Numbered from the stretch's first letter, positions 37,027-52,033 are shown. The stretch is DNA of 64,000 bases from Staphylococcus condimenti (GCF_001618885.1 NZ_CP015114.1:2480001-2544000); one strand, 5' to 3'. Notes: generated by a model not told the origin, from the sequence alone. Made by a program: numbers and translations.

Positions 37027-37626
37027 ATGTACGAAACTTATCATTCCGGATGGATTGAATGTATCACAGGCAGTATGTTCAGTGGAAAATCTGAAGAACT
37101 GATTCGCAGATTAAAACGAGGCATTTTTGCGAAACAAAAAGTGGTAGTATTCAAACCTGCAATAGACGATCGTTACCATAAAGAAAAAGTGGTATCTCAT
37201 AATGGCAATGCAATTGAAGCAATCAATATCCAACGAGCTGAAGAAATTTTAGAGCATGACTTATCTGAAGTAGATGTTATAGGAATTGATGAAGTTCAAT
37301 TTTTTGAAAATAAAATCGTAGAAATTGCTCAAGATTTAGCAGAACAAGGCCATCGTGTCATTGTTGCAGGACTAGACATGGATTTTAAAGGCAGACCTTT
37401 TGAACCTATGCCGCAACTTTTGGCAGTGAGTGAACTTGTAACAAAGCTCCAAGCGGTATGTGCCGTATGCGGTGCACCAGCCAGCAGAACGCAACGTCTT
37501 ATAAATGGCAGACCAGCTAAAGCGGATGACCCTGTTATCATGGTAGGAGCAGATGAGAGTTATGAACCAAGATGCCGTGCGCACCATATCGTAGCGCCGA
37601 GTGAATCTGAGAAGGAGGAATTGTGA
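37027..37626 (+). CDS. tdk: thymidine kinase
   Basis: 199 residues, type II (TK1-like) kinase phosphorylating thymidine and deoxyuridine for salvage. P-loop [15 protein letters not shown] (about 12-26), Walker-B-like IGIDEVQFF, lasso-domain zinc cysteines CAVCGAP and the later C in [16 protein letters not shown] precedes ATG 37027. The stop codon overlaps the prfA ribosome site and start (4-base region), so tdk and prfA are translationally coupled. Confidence 0.96.
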   Translation: MYETYHSGWIECITGSMFSGKSEELIRRLKRGIFAKQKVVVFKPAIDDRYHKEKVVSHNGNAIEAINIQRAEEILEHDLSEVDVIGIDEVQFFENKIVEIAQDLAEQGHRVIVAGLDMDFKGRPFEPMPQLLAVSELVTKLQAVCAVCGAPASRTQRLINGRPAKADDPVIMVGADESYEPRCRAHHIVAPSESEKEEL

Positions 37627-38702
37627 TGTTTGACCAGTTAGATATTGTTGAAGAACGTTATGAACAATTAAATGAATTACTAAGTGATCCAGATGTGGTA
37701 AGTGATTCAAATAAACTTCGTGAATATTCTAAAGAACAATCTGATTTACAAAAGACAGTAGATGTTTATCGTCAGTATAAACAAAATAAGGAAGATATTG
37801 ATGAAATCGTAGAAATGCTGTCTGAAACAACAGATAAAGAAGAAGTAGACATGTTGAAAACTGACATGAATGAATTAAAAGATACATTGCCAGGTTTAGA
37901 GGAAGAGTTGAAAATGCTGCTCATTCCTAAAGATCCTAATGACGACAAAAACGTTGTAGTTGAAATCAGAGCAGCTGCAGGCGGTGATGAAGCAGCTATC
38001 TTTGCTGGGGATTTATATCGTATGTACACACGCTTTAGTGAAGGGCTTGGTTATAAAACAGAAGTGATTGAAATGAATGATAGCGATCATGGCGGTTTTA
38101 AAGAAATCAGTTTCACAATTAATGGTCAAGGTGCTTATTCTAAATTGAAATATGAAAACGGAGCTCACCGTGTGCAGCGTGTTCCAGAAACTGAATCAGG
38201 TGGTCGTATTCATACTTCTACTGCGACCGTTGCAGTATTGCCTGAAGCAGAAGATGTAGAAGTGGATATTAAAGATGCAGATTTAAAAATTGAAACATAC
38301 CGTTCAAGCGGTGCAGGTGGACAGCACGTTAATACAACTGACTCAGCAGTGCGTATTACTCACTTGCCGACTGGTATTATTGCGACTTCTTCTGAAAAAT
38401 CCCAAATTCAAAACCGTGAAAAAGCTTTAAAAGTATTGAAAGCACGTGTTTATGATATGAAATTACAAGAGGAACAAGAAAAATATGATTCAGAACGTAA
38501 ATCTGCAGTAGGTACAGGAGATCGTTCAGAACGTATTCGTACGTATAACTATCCTCAAAATCGTGTGACGGATCATCGTATTGGTTTAACAATTCAAAAA
38601 CTTGATCAAATTGTTGAAGGTAAATTAGATGAAATTATTGATGCTTTAACAATGTCAGAACAGACAGAGAAACTGAAAGAACTGAATAACGTTGACTTAT
38701 AA
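37626..38702 (+). CDS. prfA: peptide chain release factor 1
   Basis: 358 residues. Recognises UAA and UAG. The GGQ loop is in [14 protein letters not shown] (about 229-242); the codon-recognition PxT motif reads PET in [13 protein letters not shown]. The gene starts at ATG 37626, on the last base of the tdk stop, with AAGGAGG in tdk. It overlaps the next gene, prmC, whose product methylates this GGQ glutamine, so the order is functional. Confidence 0.97.
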   Translation: MFDQLDIVEERYEQLNELLSDPDVVSDSNKLREYSKEQSDLQKTVDVYRQYKQNKEDIDEIVEMLSETTDKEEVDMLKTDMNELKDTLPGLEEELKMLLIPKDPNDDKNVVVEIRAAAGGDEAAIFAGDLYRMYTRFSEGLGYKTEVIEMNDSDHGGFKEISFTINGQGAYSKLKYENGAHRVQRVPETESGGRIHTSTATVAVLPEAEDVEVDIKDADLKIETYRSSGAGGQHVNTTDSAVRITHLPTGIIATSSEKSQIQNREKALKVLKARVYDMKLQEEQEKYDSERKSAVGTGDRSERIRTYNYPQNRVTDHRIGLTIQKLDQIVEGKLDEIIDALTMSEQTEKLKELNNVDL

Positions 38703-39534
38703 AGAAGCTGTAAGTAAAGCTTCAAAACAAGCAATTGCAAAAGGTTTCGAACCTAAACGAGCAGAATGGCTAATGATGGATTTATTTGATTGGTCATTTA
38801 CAGATTACGTCATGCGGCGCGAAGAAAATATTTCAGATGATGAATTGGAACGATTTAATGATGCTGCTGAACGCATGCTTTCAGGTGAACCGATTCAATA
38901 CATTACAGGATTTCAAACTTTTTTAGGCGAGAAATTTAAAGTAGATAACCGTTGTTTGATTCCACGTCCTGAAACAGAAGAGGTACTATTACATTTTAAA
39001 GAACGATGTCAACAAGGTGCTGTTGTAGCCGATATTGGGACAGGAAGCGGTATTATTGCTGTGATGTTGAAACAATTACGCCCTGATTTAAAAGTATATG
39101 CGACAGATTTGTATGATGGCCCTTTAGAAGTTGCAAAACAAAATGCACATGTACATCATGCAGAAATCACTTTCTTAAAAGGAAATGCATTAGAACCATT
39201 AGTTGACAATAATATCCGTTTAGATGGATTGATTTCAAATCCGCCATATATAGATTTTGCTGATGCTTCAGAAATGGCGGAAACTGTTTTGGATTTTGAG
39301 CCGCATCAAGCGTTGTTTGCAGAAAATCATGGTTTAGCAATTTATGCTGCTATCATTGAACAGTTACCATATGTAATGAATGATAATGCCATAGTGGTAT
39401 TTGAAATCGGTTTTGAACAAGGAGCAGTATTAAAAAGAATGATAGAAAGAAAATATCCTCATATTGAGGTTGAGGTAATTGCAGATATTAATAGTAATGA
39501 TCGCATTGTATCATTTCAATGGAACTCTGTTTAA
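38692..39534 (+). CDS. prmC: release factor glutamine methyltransferase
   Basis: 280 residues, HemK family; methylates the GGQ glutamine of RF1 and RF2 using SAM. SAM motif [17 protein letters not shown] (about 110-125) and the catalytic NPPY in LISNPPYID (about 184-187). The start is TTG 38692, 11 bases inside prfA, giving tight coupling. Terminated by a long hairpin at 39533. Confidence 0.95.
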   Translation: MTYKEAVSKASKQAIAKGFEPKRAEWLMMDLFDWSFTDYVMRREENISDDELERFNDAAERMLSGEPIQYITGFQTFLGEKFKVDNRCLIPRPETEEVLLHFKERCQQGAVVADIGTGSGIIAVMLKQLRPDLKVYATDLYDGPLEVAKQNAHVHHAEITFLKGNALEPLVDNNIRLDGLISNPPYIDFADASEMAETVLDFEPHQALFAENHGLAIYAAIIEQLPYVMNDNAIVVFEIGFEQGAVLKRMIERKYPHIEVEVIADINSNDRIVSFQWNSV

Positions 39535-39589
39535 AAAGTTATGGAGAATGGGAAATGACGTTAAATTCCTGATTCTCGCATAACTTTTT
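39533..39589 (+). terminator. terminator after prmC
   Basis: AAAAAGTTATG (39533-39543) pairs perfectly with CATAACTTTTT (39579-39589), with inner GAGAAT/ATTCTC pairing and T/C-rich tail. Confidence 0.88.
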
Positions 39590-39628
39590 CTTTTGTTTTA
39601 AAATAATAATGAAAGGACGTGTCATATA

Positions 39629-40672
39629 ATGCAGACAAAAATATGGGACTTAAGTGAAGAGATTGATTCGTCAAAAGCCAAAGCGGCAATAGAAGAAATT
39701 GCTGAAATATACCGAAAAGGCGAGTTAGTCGCAATCCCAACTGAAACAGTATATGGATTAGGTGCTAATGCAAAAGATGATACAGCCGTAAAAAAAATCT
39801 ATGAAGCCAAAGGCCGCCCATCTGATAATCCATTAATTGTACATATATACGACCAAACACAAATGAATGACTTTATTACTGAAATTCCAGAAAAGGCACA
39901 ACAATTGATGGATGTGTTCTGGCCAGGTCCTATTTCATTTATTTTGCCATTAAAAGAAGGTTATTTATGTAAAAGGGTGTCAGGAGGATTATCTTCTATT
40001 GCTGTCAGAATGCCAAGTCATCCAGTAGGGCGTGCTATTTTAAAAGCAGTTAGATTACCAATTGCAGCACCGAGTGCAAATTTAAGCGGCCGTCCATCAC
40101 CTACAACTTTTGAACATGTCAATCATGATTTAAATGGTAAAGTAGCTGGAATTGTTAATGGAGATCAGAGTGAAGAAGGATTGGAAAGTACAGTGTTGGA
40201 TTGTACACAGTATCCATTTAGAATAGCGCGTCCAGGCGCCATCACTGTAGAAATGATAGAACAGGTGATACCTGGTAGTATAGATACGACATCGGTATTG
40301 AATACAGACAAACCTATCGCGCCTGGTATGAAATATAAGCACTATTCTCCAGACACGCCAGTAGCGATGCTGACGGATTTAAATGCAGCTATCACATCTC
40401 AGAAAAATTGGGAAAACACTTTGTTTGCAGTGCCGGCTACACTTAAAAAATATCTTCCCAAAAAAGCATTGTATCGTGAATTGAGTGTAGATGAAACGGA
40501 TTTAAAAAATGCGAATCATAACTTGTATCAAATACTGCATGAATTAGATACAGATACAGATATCGAGCAAGGTTATATTTTTAAATTTGATAAAACTGAT
40601 GAAAGTAATGCTTTTCTTAATCGTTTAGAAAAAGCAACTGGAAATCAAATAGTAGGAGCAGAACAGTTATGA
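39629..40672 (+). CDS. ywlC: L-threonylcarbamoyladenylate synthase (Sua5/YwlC)
   Basis: 347 residues. Makes threonylcarbamoyl-AMP from threonine, bicarbonate and ATP for t6A37 of ANN-decoding tRNAs. N-terminal YrdC domain (about 12-200) with the KxR...SxN tetrad in YEAKGRPSDNPLIVH and APSANLSGRPSPT; after a linker (PIAPGMKYKHYSP) comes the Sua5 C-terminal domain to 347. GAAAGGACG precedes ATG 39629. Its end overlaps ywlE by four bases. Confidence 0.95.
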   Translation: MQTKIWDLSEEIDSSKAKAAIEEIAEIYRKGELVAIPTETVYGLGANAKDDTAVKKIYEAKGRPSDNPLIVHIYDQTQMNDFITEIPEKAQQLMDVFWPGPISFILPLKEGYLCKRVSGGLSSIAVRMPSHPVGRAILKAVRLPIAAPSANLSGRPSPTTFEHVNHDLNGKVAGIVNGDQSEEGLESTVLDCTQYPFRIARPGAITVEMIEQVIPGSIDTTSVLNTDKPIAPGMKYKHYSPDTPVAMLTDLNAAITSQKNWENTLFAVPATLKKYLPKKALYRELSVDETDLKNANHNLYQILHELDTDTDIEQGYIFKFDKTDESNAFLNRLEKATGNQIVGAEQL

Positions 40673-41094
40673 AAATAATTTTTGTCTGTACAGGCAATAC
40701 ATGCCGCAGTCCAATGGCAGAAAGTATTGCAAAAAAACTTTTACCAGAGCATACAATTGAATCGCGCGGTTTATTTGCAATGGATGGACAAGCACCTTCT
40801 ATGTATACAAAAGAAATTTTAGCAAAAGAAAATTTTGATGCCCCGACTATGGCTGAGCAATGGCGTGATTCAGATACAAATGCAGATTTAATCTTAACAA
40901 TGACTGCAAGTCATAAACAGCAGCTTGAAATGATGTATCCGCAATCATTACCTATTTATACATTATATGAATATGCAAAACAAAATGGTGAGGTATCAGA
41001 TCCTATAGGCGGCAGTTACTCAGATTATCAAAATGTTTATAAAGAATTGTATTATTTAATCACAGAATTGAAACATCGTATCGAGTTTATGTGA
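40669..41094 (+). CDS. ywlE: low-molecular-weight phosphatase, YwlE type (protein arginine phosphatase)
   Basis: 141 residues. The P-loop FVCTGNTCRSPMAES holds the nucleophile C7 and R13; Thr at position 11 (CTGNTCR) is the residue known to set phosphoarginine rather than phosphotyrosine preference in YwlE. The general-acid Asp is in VSDPIGGSYSDY. It would oppose the McsB arginine kinase in stress proteolysis. ATGA overlap with ywlC indicates translational coupling. Confidence 0.93.
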   Translation: MKIIFVCTGNTCRSPMAESIAKKLLPEHTIESRGLFAMDGQAPSMYTKEILAKENFDAPTMAEQWRDSDTNADLILTMTASHKQQLEMMYPQSLPIYTLYEYAKQNGEVSDPIGGSYSDYQNVYKELYYLITELKHRIEFM

Positions 41095-41237
41095 ATAATT
41101 AGTATAAGTTAAGGTTCAAATGCGTTATAATATTTCCATAAAGCATCGTTTGCTTATGTTTGGAATAAGTTATTGAGGAAAGTTGATTTTTCTAAGAACT
41201 TATTTCTTTGTCATCAAAAACAAAGGGGTGGAATTAA

Positions 41238-41765
41238 ATGGAAAATTTGGAGTTATTGCTAGAAGAATTGAAAGAACAAGATTTCTTTAAAGCTGATGAA
41301 ATTTGCGTAATCGGCTGCTCAACATCTGAAGTAATTGGAGAAAGAATCGGTTCTGTAGGTTCAATTGATGTTGCACAAGAAATCTTTGACGCTTTAATGA
41401 AAGTAAGTAATGAGACTGGCGTTATTTTCGCATTCCAAGGATGTGAGCACATTAATAGGGCAATTACAATCGAACGTGAACATTTCAATCCACTTACAAT
41501 GGAAGAAGTAACAGTTGTACCTGCTGTTCACGCTGGTGGCAGTATGTCCACATATGCTTATCGTCATATGAAAGATCCGATGGTAGTTGAAGAGATTACA
41601 GCTTCACGTGGTATCGATATTGGACAAACTATGATTGGTATGCACATTAAACATGTTGCTATACCGGTTCGCACTTCAGTTAAAACAGTTGGAGATGCAA
41701 TTGTCACGATTGCTTCTTCTAGACCGAAATTGATTGGCGGCGAACGTGCTCACTATACTTTATAA
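41238..41765 (+). CDS. ywlG: TIGR01440/UPF0340 family protein (YwlG)
   Basis: 175 residues, conserved in Firmicutes immediately before glyA. Recognised by [41 protein letters not shown] and [13 protein letters not shown]. The function is not established. GGGGTGG precedes ATG 41238; 25 bp to glyA, probably co-transcribed. Confidence 0.92.
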   Translation: MENLELLLEELKEQDFFKADEICVIGCSTSEVIGERIGSVGSIDVAQEIFDALMKVSNETGVIFAFQGCEHINRAITIEREHFNPLTMEEVTVVPAVHAGGSMSTYAYRHMKDPMVVEEITASRGIDIGQTMIGMHIKHVAIPVRTSVKTVGDAIVTIASSRPKLIGGERAHYTL

Positions 41766-41790
41766 CTAATCGAATTGGGGGAATGATGTC

Positions 41791-43029
41791 ATGTCATTTA
41801 TCGAAAAGGAAGACAAAGCAGTATTTGAAGCTATTCAAAATGAATACAACCGCCAGAACAACAACATTGAATTAATCGCATCTGAAAACTTTGTATCTGA
41901 AGCAGTTATGGAGGCACAAGGTTCGGTATTAACGAATAAGTATGCCGAAGGTTATCCAGGTCGCCGTTATTATGGTGGCTGTCAGTATGTAGACGTTACT
42001 GAAACATTAGCAATTGAACGTGCTAAGGAATTGTTCGGTGCAGAACATGTGAATGTTCAGCCGCATTCAGGCTCACAAGCAAATATGGCAGTTTATTTAG
42101 TAGCTTTAGATCATGGAGATACTGTATTAGGTATGAATTTGAGTCATGGAGGTCACTTAACACACGGCGCTCCAGTCAATTTTAGCGGTAAATTTTACAA
42201 CTTTGTTGAATATGGTGTAGATAAAGAAACTGAACGTATCGACTATGAAGAAGTACGTCGTCTTGCAAAAGAAAACAAACCAAAGTTAATTGTTGCAGGC
42301 GCATCTGCTTACCCTCGTGAAATCGACTTTAAGAAATTTAAAGAAATTGCTGATGAAGTCGGTGCTAAATTAATGGTGGATATGGCACACATCGCTGGCC
42401 TTATAGCTGCAGGTTTACATCAAAATCCTGTAGATTATGCTGATTTTGTTACAACAACAACGCATAAAACTTTAAGAGGACCGCGTGGTGGTATGATTCT
42501 TACTAAGGAAGAGTATGCAAAACAAATTGATAAAACAATCTTCCCTGGTATTCAAGGCGGACCGTTAGAGCATGTTATTGCTGCTAAGGCAGTAGCATTT
42601 GGAGAGGCTTTAAATCCTGACTTCAAGGATTATCAAGAGCAAGTTATAAAAAATGCAAAAGTATTAGCTGATACATTAGTCAAAGAAGGTTTCAGAGTAG
42701 TGTCTGGTGGAACTGACAACCACTTAGTAGCAGTTGATGTTAAAGGTTCATTTGGTATTACAGGTAAAGAAGCGGAAGAAGCATTAGATGAAGTCGGAAT
42801 TACTTGTAATAAAAATACAATTCCATTTGATCAAGAAAAACCATTTGTAACAAGCGGTTTGCGTTTAGGTACACCAGCAGCTACAACACGCGGTTTCAAA
42901 GAGGAAGATTTTGAAGAAGTGGCTAAAATCATTAGCTTGGTTGTTCAAAATCCTAAAGATGAAGCTAAGTTGAAAGAAGCAAGTGAACGTGTAGCAGCAT
43001 TGACTTCAAAACATCCATTATATAAATAA
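41791..43029 (+). CDS. glyA: serine hydroxymethyltransferase
   Basis: 412 residues. PLP enzyme interconverting serine and glycine with tetrahydrofolate, the main one-carbon source. PLP lysine in [15 protein letters not shown] (about residue 226), N-terminal [26 protein letters not shown] and the DMAHIAGL aspartate. TTGGGGGAATG upstream of ATG 41791. Followed after 24 bp by upp. Confidence 0.98.
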   Translation: MSFIEKEDKAVFEAIQNEYNRQNNNIELIASENFVSEAVMEAQGSVLTNKYAEGYPGRRYYGGCQYVDVTETLAIERAKELFGAEHVNVQPHSGSQANMAVYLVALDHGDTVLGMNLSHGGHLTHGAPVNFSGKFYNFVEYGVDKETERIDYEEVRRLAKENKPKLIVAGASAYPREIDFKKFKEIADEVGAKLMVDMAHIAGLIAAGLHQNPVDYADFVTTTTHKTLRGPRGGMILTKEEYAKQIDKTIFPGIQGGPLEHVIAAKAVAFGEALNPDFKDYQEQVIKNAKVLADTLVKEGFRVVSGGTDNHLVAVDVKGSFGITGKEAEEALDEVGITCNKNTIPFDQEKPFVTSGLRLGTPAATTRGFKEEDFEEVAKIISLVVQNPKDEAKLKEASERVAALTSKHPLYK

Positions 43030-43053
43030 GATAAACTAGGAGGCAACACCGTT

Positions 43054-43683
43054 ATGGGTAAAGTACATGTATTTGATCATCCACTCATTCAACATAAAAT
43101 GAGCTATATCCGTGATGCTAACACAGGAACAAAAGAATTCAGAGAACTTGTTGATGAAGTCGGCATGTTGATGGCTTATGAAGTAACAAGAGATTTGGAG
43201 CTCCAAGATGTTGAAATTGAAACACCAGTAACGAAAACAACGGCAAAACGATTGTCAGGAAAAAAACTGGCATTCGTACCTATTTTAAGAGCAGGTTTAG
43301 GAATGACACAAGGTATTTTAAGTTTGATACCAGCAGCTCGTGTAGGACATGTTGGTTTATATCGTGATCCCGAAACATTAGAAGCGGTTGAATATTTTGT
43401 GAAATTACCGCAAGATATTGAAGAACGTGAAATTGTAGTTGTAGATCCGATGTTAGCAACAGGGGCTTCAGCAATTGAAGCAATTAATTCATTAAAAAAC
43501 CGTGGTGCTAAAAACATTCGTTTCATGTGTTTGATTGCAGCGCCTGAAGGTGTCGAAAAACTTCAAGAAGCTCATCCAGATGTAGATATCTTTATTGCAG
43601 CACTTGATGAAAAGCTGAATGATAAAGCGTATATTACACCAGGATTAGGTGATGCTGGAGACCGTTTATTCGGAACAAAATAA
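43054..43683 (+). CDS. upp: uracil phosphoribosyltransferase
   Basis: 209 residues. Salvages uracil with PRPP to UMP. PRPP-binding loop [16 protein letters not shown] (about 129-144) and uracil-binding [17 protein letters not shown] at the C-terminus. AGGAGG before ATG 43054. Its product feeds UTP and CTP pools that the pyrG leader senses. Confidence 0.98.
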   Translation: MGKVHVFDHPLIQHKMSYIRDANTGTKEFRELVDEVGMLMAYEVTRDLELQDVEIETPVTKTTAKRLSGKKLAFVPILRAGLGMTQGILSLIPAARVGHVGLYRDPETLEAVEYFVKLPQDIEEREIVVVDPMLATGASAIEAINSLKNRGAKNIRFMCLIAAPEGVEKLQEAHPDVDIFIAALDEKLNDKAYITPGLGDAGDRLFGTK

Positions 43684-43866
43684 TTGGACACAGCAAGACG
43701 CTTCCGTTTTTATCATCATTAACGGTGTAACTAGTGTCTATTGAATATAAAATGTTGAATACGTAACAGAGTATGCAGGTGATTAGCATTGTGACCATTA
43801 AAAACGGCCCCATTTAAATGTTAAGTAGCCATGCATACTTTCTTTTGTATTTAAGGAGATTTTTTT

Positions 43867-45018
43867 ATGAAGAAAATTATGACTGTATTCGGAACAAGAC
43901 CAGAAGCAATTAAAATGGCGCCTCTTGTTGCGCAACTAAAAAAAGAATCCTCATTGGAAGCTGTCGTAGCGGTAACGGCTCAACATCGCGAAATGCTTGA
44001 CTCTGTATTAGAAACATTCGATATTCATCCCGATTATGATTTGAATGTAATGCAGGCAGGACAAACACTTTCTGATATTACATCAAGGGTGTTGAAAGGA
44101 CTAGAAGCAGTCATTAAAGCCGAAAAGCCAGATATGATATTAGTTCATGGAGATACGATGACAACTTTCGCAAGTGCATTGGCTGCATTTTATAACCAAG
44201 TTGCAATTGGTCATGTAGAAGCTGGATTACGAACTTGGAATAAGTATTCTCCATATCCTGAAGAAATGAACAGACAGATGGTAAGTAATCTTGCAGATAT
44301 TCATTTCGCACCAACAGCACAAGCTGCAGAAAACTTATTGAAAGAAAATCACTCGGCCGACTCAATAGTTATTACAGGAAATACAGCTATCGACGCGATG
44401 TCTACTACTATTAAAGATGACTATCAGTCTGAGATTATCGGCAAACATCAAGATAAGCGTATAATTTTATTGACAGCACATCGACGTGAAAATATAGGGA
44501 AACCTATGGAACATATTTTTAAAGCAGTAAGAGAGATTGTAGATCAACATGATGATGTTGTAGCGGTATACCCGATGCATAAGAATCCGAAAGTGAGAGA
44601 GATTGCTGAAAAATATTTGGATAATCATGAACGTATAGAATTAATAGAACCGCTTGAGGTCATTGATTTCCATAATTTTGCGCATCAATCTTATCTGATT
44701 TTGACTGATTCAGGTGGTATACAAGAAGAGGCACCATCGCTTGGTAAGCCAGTACTTGTTTTAAGAGATACAACAGAACGACCTGAAGGCGTAGAAGCAG
44801 GAACGCTTAAACTAGTTGGTACAAATGAGAAAAGTGTCTATCAAGCTGCAGATGAGCTATTAACAAACGCATCAATTTATAAAGCAATGAGTGAAACGGA
44901 TAACCCATATGGCGATGGTCATGCAGCTGAGCGTATTTGTGACAATATAAAGTACTATTTTGGGCTAACTTGTGAAAAACCATATGATTTTGGCGAAAAT
45001 AAAGACAATTTTGAATAA
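43867..45018 (+). CDS. mnaA: UDP-N-acetylglucosamine 2-epimerase
   Basis: 383 residues. Converts UDP-GlcNAc to UDP-ManNAc for teichoic acid linkage units and capsule. GTRPEAIKMAPL at the N-terminus, HGDTMTTFASALAAF, GHVEAGLRTWN, LLTAHRRENIGKP and LTDSGGIQEEAPSLGKPV are the family blocks. AAGGAG precedes ATG 43867. Preceded by about 180 bp after upp that may contain a long-loop AGTATGCA/TGCATACT hairpin. Confidence 0.96.
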   Translation: MKKIMTVFGTRPEAIKMAPLVAQLKKESSLEAVVAVTAQHREMLDSVLETFDIHPDYDLNVMQAGQTLSDITSRVLKGLEAVIKAEKPDMILVHGDTMTTFASALAAFYNQVAIGHVEAGLRTWNKYSPYPEEMNRQMVSNLADIHFAPTAQAAENLLKENHSADSIVITGNTAIDAMSTTIKDDYQSEIIGKHQDKRIILLTAHRRENIGKPMEHIFKAVREIVDQHDDVVAVYPMHKNPKVREIAEKYLDNHERIELIEPLEVIDFHNFAHQSYLILTDSGGIQEEAPSLGKPVLVLRDTTERPEGVEAGTLKLVGTNEKSVYQAADELLTNASIYKAMSETDNPYGDGHAAERICDNIKYYFGLTCEKPYDFGENKDNFE

Positions 45019-45083
45019 ATATCAAAATTTGTGTCTAAAATGTGACAATTGTTAAACATAAGAATAGCTTATTTTGAATGTAA

Positions 45084-45110
45084 TTGACACGCGCAAGAGT
45101 GCTATATTAT
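45084..45110 (+). promoter_or_regulatory. putative ATP synthase operon promoter
   Basis: TTGACA at 45084-45089, followed by TGCTATATTAT ending at 45110. The spacing to TATTAT is 15 bp, shorter than ideal, but the perfect -35 and TGC-extended -10 make this the best promoter upstream of atpI. Confidence 0.55.
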
Positions 45111-45178
45111 CATTAAAAATGTATGGATGAAATGGTTTTCAGATGATTCGTATTTCCATGTGAAATGAGGCACAATAA

Positions 45179-45529
45179 ATGAAGCAATTCAACATAATTT
45201 TCAAGAAGTATCTTCAATATTACATTTATTGGTTGTCAGTGTTGGTGATTATTGCATTAATAATACCAAAACCTTTCATTTATGGCCTTATAATCGGTTC
45301 ATTTGGTTCTTTGATCAATACATACATCTTTGAATTATATTTATCTAAGGCGCAGAAAGAGGAGACGTCTCAGGTATCAACAGGCGGTTTTTGGCGGTAT
45401 CTCGTTGCATTTCTTGCCTGCTGCACCTGGCTTTTCTTTAAAAACCAAGTGAATATTATTGGTGTAATGATTGGTTTGATGATTTCATATATTTTAATCA
45501 TCTTGCGACCATTTCTTCACAAAATGTAA
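45179..45529 (+). CDS. atpI: ATP synthase protein I
   Basis: 116-residue membrane protein with four hydrophobic segments (about 14-30, 34-55, 75-92, 95-112). It is the accessory first gene of F1Fo operons, assisting c-ring assembly. The ribosome site before ATG 45179 is modest (GAGGCAC). Ten bases to atpB's upstream frame; co-transcribed. Confidence 0.88.
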   Translation: MKQFNIIFKKYLQYYIYWLSVLVIIALIIPKPFIYGLIIGSFGSLINTYIFELYLSKAQKEETSQVSTGGFWRYLVAFLACCTWLFFKNQVNIIGVMIGLMISYILIILRPFLHKM

Positions 45530-46288
<759 letters not shown>

Positions 46289-46307
46289 TTTTAATTAAAT
46301 ATTTTAA

Positions 46308-46544
<237 letters not shown>

Positions 46545-46565
46545 TAAATACAATCGAGGCAAGCG

Positions 46566-46590
46566 GCGAAGTCAAAAATCGGCTTTCGCC
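46566..46590 (+). terminator. hairpin between atpE and atpF (processing or attenuation site)
   Basis: GGCGAAG pairs with CTTTCGCC around a short loop (46566-46590), followed by ATTTCTTTC. It lies mid-operon in the largest gap of the atp cluster. A weak terminator or mRNA-processing hairpin that raises relative atpE yield is plausible. Confidence 0.5.
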
Positions 46591-46659
46591 ATTTCTTTCG
46601 TAATAGATTAACACTATATGCCAATAGAGGACTTTGAATGAAAGGAGTGTCCAAGTACT

Positions 46660-47184
46660 GTGACTGCGACTACAAATAATTTAGTTCTTGGTGCTGCAGG
46701 CGGCGGTGTAGAATGGGGTTCAATATTAGTAACATTAATTACTTTCTTAATCCTGTTAGCATTGCTTAAAAAGTTCGCATGGGGTCCATTGAAACAAGTG
46801 ATGGATAAACGTGAACAAGATATCAATAAAGATATTGATGATGCAGAACAAGCTAAGATAAATGCTCAAAAACTTGAAGAAGAAAACAGACAAACTCTAA
46901 GAGAAACTCAAAACGAGGTTCAAAAAATCTTAGAAGAAGCAAAAGTGCAAGCACGTGATCAACACGAACAAATCATCCATGAAGCTAATCAACGTGCAAA
47001 TGGCATGATTGAAACTGCTCAAAGTGAAATCAATAGCCAAAAAGAACGTGCAATCTCTGAAATCAATGATGAAGTTTCTAAGTTGTCAGTTCTGATTGCG
47101 TCTAAAATTTTACAAAAAGACATTTCAGAGAAAGATCAAAAAGATTTGATCGAAAAGTACATTAAAGAGGTAGGGGATAAATAA
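46660..47184 (+). CDS. atpF: ATP synthase Fo subunit b
   Basis: 174 residues, GTG start at 46660 with AAAGGAGTG upstream. One N-terminal membrane helix (about 18-38) followed by a long Glu/Gln/Lys/Arg coiled coil (about 45-155) that forms the peripheral stalk. Its stop overlaps the atpH start by one base. Confidence 0.97.
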   Translation: MTATTNNLVLGAAGGGVEWGSILVTLITFLILLALLKKFAWGPLKQVMDKREQDINKDIDDAEQAKINAQKLEEENRQTLRETQNEVQKILEEAKVQARDQHEQIIHEANQRANGMIETAQSEINSQKERAISEINDEVSKLSVLIASKILQKDISEKDQKDLIEKYIKEVGDK

Positions 47185-47723
47185 TGGCAATTATTGCTAA
47201 AAAATATGCCCAAGCGCTGTATGAAACGTCACTCGACAAAGATGTTTTAGAATTAATGTACGATGAATTTGCTGCAGTTGATGAAGCAGTAATTCCTAAT
47301 CAAGACAAATTGAAAGCTTTTGATTCAGACCCTAAAAATATCGCTAAAGATCGTAAACATATCGTAGAATCAGCATTTAAAGGTGTTAATGAATACTTGA
47401 AAAATATGTTGTTTGTTATGGCTGAAAATCGTCATTTATCTATTTTACCTGAAGTATTCAAAGCATTTGAAGGTCTATACAATCAATATTACAATCAAGA
47501 CTTTGCAACTGTTGAATCAGTTCACGAACTATCTCAAGATGAGTTAGATAAAGTCGGTGAAGCGTTGATTCAACGTACAGGGTTGTCAAAACTAATTATT
47601 ACAAATGTAATTAATAAATCACTTATTGGCGGTGTAAGAGCCAAAGTGGGTACAAAAGTCTTTGATGGAAGCATTCAAAATGATCTTGCTCAAATTGAAA
47701 GAAAATTTATCAGAACGAAATAA
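47184..47723 (+). CDS. atpH: ATP synthase F1 subunit delta
   Basis: 179 residues; links the peripheral stalk to the F1 head. N-terminal helical bundle (IAKKYAQALYETS) and the C-terminal signature LIGGVRAKVGTKVFDGSIQNDLAQ. Starts on the last base of the atpF stop codon, with GAGGTAGGGG as ribosome site. Confidence 0.97.
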   Translation: MAIIAKKYAQALYETSLDKDVLELMYDEFAAVDEAVIPNQDKLKAFDSDPKNIAKDRKHIVESAFKGVNEYLKNMLFVMAENRHLSILPEVFKAFEGLYNQYYNQDFATVESVHELSQDELDKVGEALIQRTGLSKLIITNVINKSLIGGVRAKVGTKVFDGSIQNDLAQIERKFIRTK

Positions 47724-47746
47724 TTTATTAAAGAGGAGTGACATAG

Positions 47747-49255
<1,509 letters not shown>

Positions 49256-49290
49256 TACAGAAGCGAAGTATTAAATAAGGTGGTGAAATA

Positions 49291-50154
49291 ATGGGATCTC
49301 TAAAGGATATTGATTCAAGAATTAAATCGACGAAGAAAATGAATCAAATCACTAAGGCAATGAACATGGTTGCGAGTTCTAAATTAAACAGAGCACAACG
49401 AAATACAAATCAGTTCAAACCTTATATGGATAAATTGCAAAATGCAATTACTGCTGTAGCGGGTCAAACAACATCTAATCATCCAATGCTTGTCGAACGT
49501 CCAGTGAAAAAGCGTGGATACTTAGTTATCTCAAGTGACCGTGGATTAGCAGGTGCGTATAACGCTAATATCTTACGTAAAGTTTTACATGATATTCAAG
49601 AACGTGGAGAAAATCCAGGTGATTATAAATTGTTAGTTCTTGGTAAAGTAGGGATAGACTTCTTCAAAAATAGAAGTATTGAGGTTGAATATGCGTTGCC
49701 TGATGTACCAGATCAGCCAACATTCAAATCAATCGAACCTGTCACTAAGAAAGCAATTGATTTATATGAAAACGGCGATATCGATGAATTAAATATTTAC
49801 TATAATAAATTCGTCAATGTTCTTGAAAGCAAACCGACTGCTAAAAGAGTATTACCATTAAGTAAAGAAGATGCAAGTTCAGGTCATGGACAAATGTCTT
49901 CATATGAATTTGAACCTGATAAAGAATCAATCTTGAATATTATTTTGCCGCAATATGTAGAAGGTTTAATTTATGGCACGATTCTAAATGCAAAAGCAAG
50001 TGAACATGCAATGCGTATGACTGCTATGAAAAATGCTTCTGATAATGCGAGCGACCTTATTGACGATTTATCATTACAATATAACCGAGCACGTCAAGCT
50101 GCAATCACTCAACAAATTACTGAGATTGTCGGCGGCGCAACTGCTCTTGAATAG
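49291..50154 (+). CDS. atpG: ATP synthase F1 subunit gamma
   Basis: 287-residue rotor shaft. N-terminal helix [26 protein letters not shown] and C-terminal [32 protein letters not shown] form the coiled-coil axle; [11 protein letters not shown] is the central motif. AAGGTGGTGA before ATG 49291. Confidence 0.98.
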   Translation: MGSLKDIDSRIKSTKKMNQITKAMNMVASSKLNRAQRNTNQFKPYMDKLQNAITAVAGQTTSNHPMLVERPVKKRGYLVISSDRGLAGAYNANILRKVLHDIQERGENPGDYKLLVLGKVGIDFFKNRSIEVEYALPDVPDQPTFKSIEPVTKKAIDLYENGDIDELNIYYNKFVNVLESKPTAKRVLPLSKEDASSGHGQMSSYEFEPDKESILNIILPQYVEGLIYGTILNAKASEHAMRMTAMKNASDNASDLIDDLSLQYNRARQAAITQQITEIVGGATALE

Positions 50155-50161
50155 TATTTAA

Positions 50162-51592
<1,431 letters not shown>

Positions 51593-51612
51593 AAATTAGG
51601 AGGTAAAGTTTA

Positions 51613-52020
51613 ATGAACACAATGAACGTTAATATTGTTACTCCTAATGGTTCTGTTTATAACCAAGATAATGTTGAAATTACTGTTTTACAAACAGTTG
51701 GCGGTGACATGGGTGTGATGTATGGTCATATTCCGACTGTAACAGCAATTCAAACTGGTTATGTTAAAGTACATTATACAGATGGAATTGATTACATCGC
51801 TGTTAGTGATGGATTCGTAGAAATCAGACAAGAAAAAACGTCAATAATTGTACAAACAGCAGAAAAAGCTGAAGATATTGATGTCAGACGTGCTGAATCG
51901 GCTAAAGAACGAGCAGAATCACATTTGAATAACAATGACGAAGATACTGACATTAACAGAGCAAAACGAGCTTTAGAACGTGCTGAAAATCGTCTTAAAG
52001 TTTCGGAATTACTAAAATAA
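51613..52020 (+). CDS. atpC: ATP synthase F1 subunit epsilon
   Basis: 135 residues: N-terminal beta-sandwich (about 1-88, VNIVTPNGSVY, GDMGVMYGHIPTV, YIAVSDGFVEI) and a C-terminal two-helix regulatory domain. AGGAGG precedes the MNTMN start at 51613. Last gene of the operon, followed by a 15-bp perfect terminator stem. Confidence 0.98.
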   Translation: MNTMNVNIVTPNGSVYNQDNVEITVLQTVGGDMGVMYGHIPTVTAIQTGYVKVHYTDGIDYIAVSDGFVEIRQEKTSIIVQTAEKAEDIDVRRAESAKERAESHLNNNDEDTDINRAKRALERAENRLKVSELLK

Positions 52021-52033
52021 TGCACCATAAATT

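Noticed and set aside
37329-37710. Two minus-strand frames across the tdk/prfA junction
   Set aside because: They run against two conserved coupled genes and have no ribosome site.
43176-43526. Minus-strand frames within upp
   Set aside because: Antisense to a highly conserved enzyme; no ribosome site.
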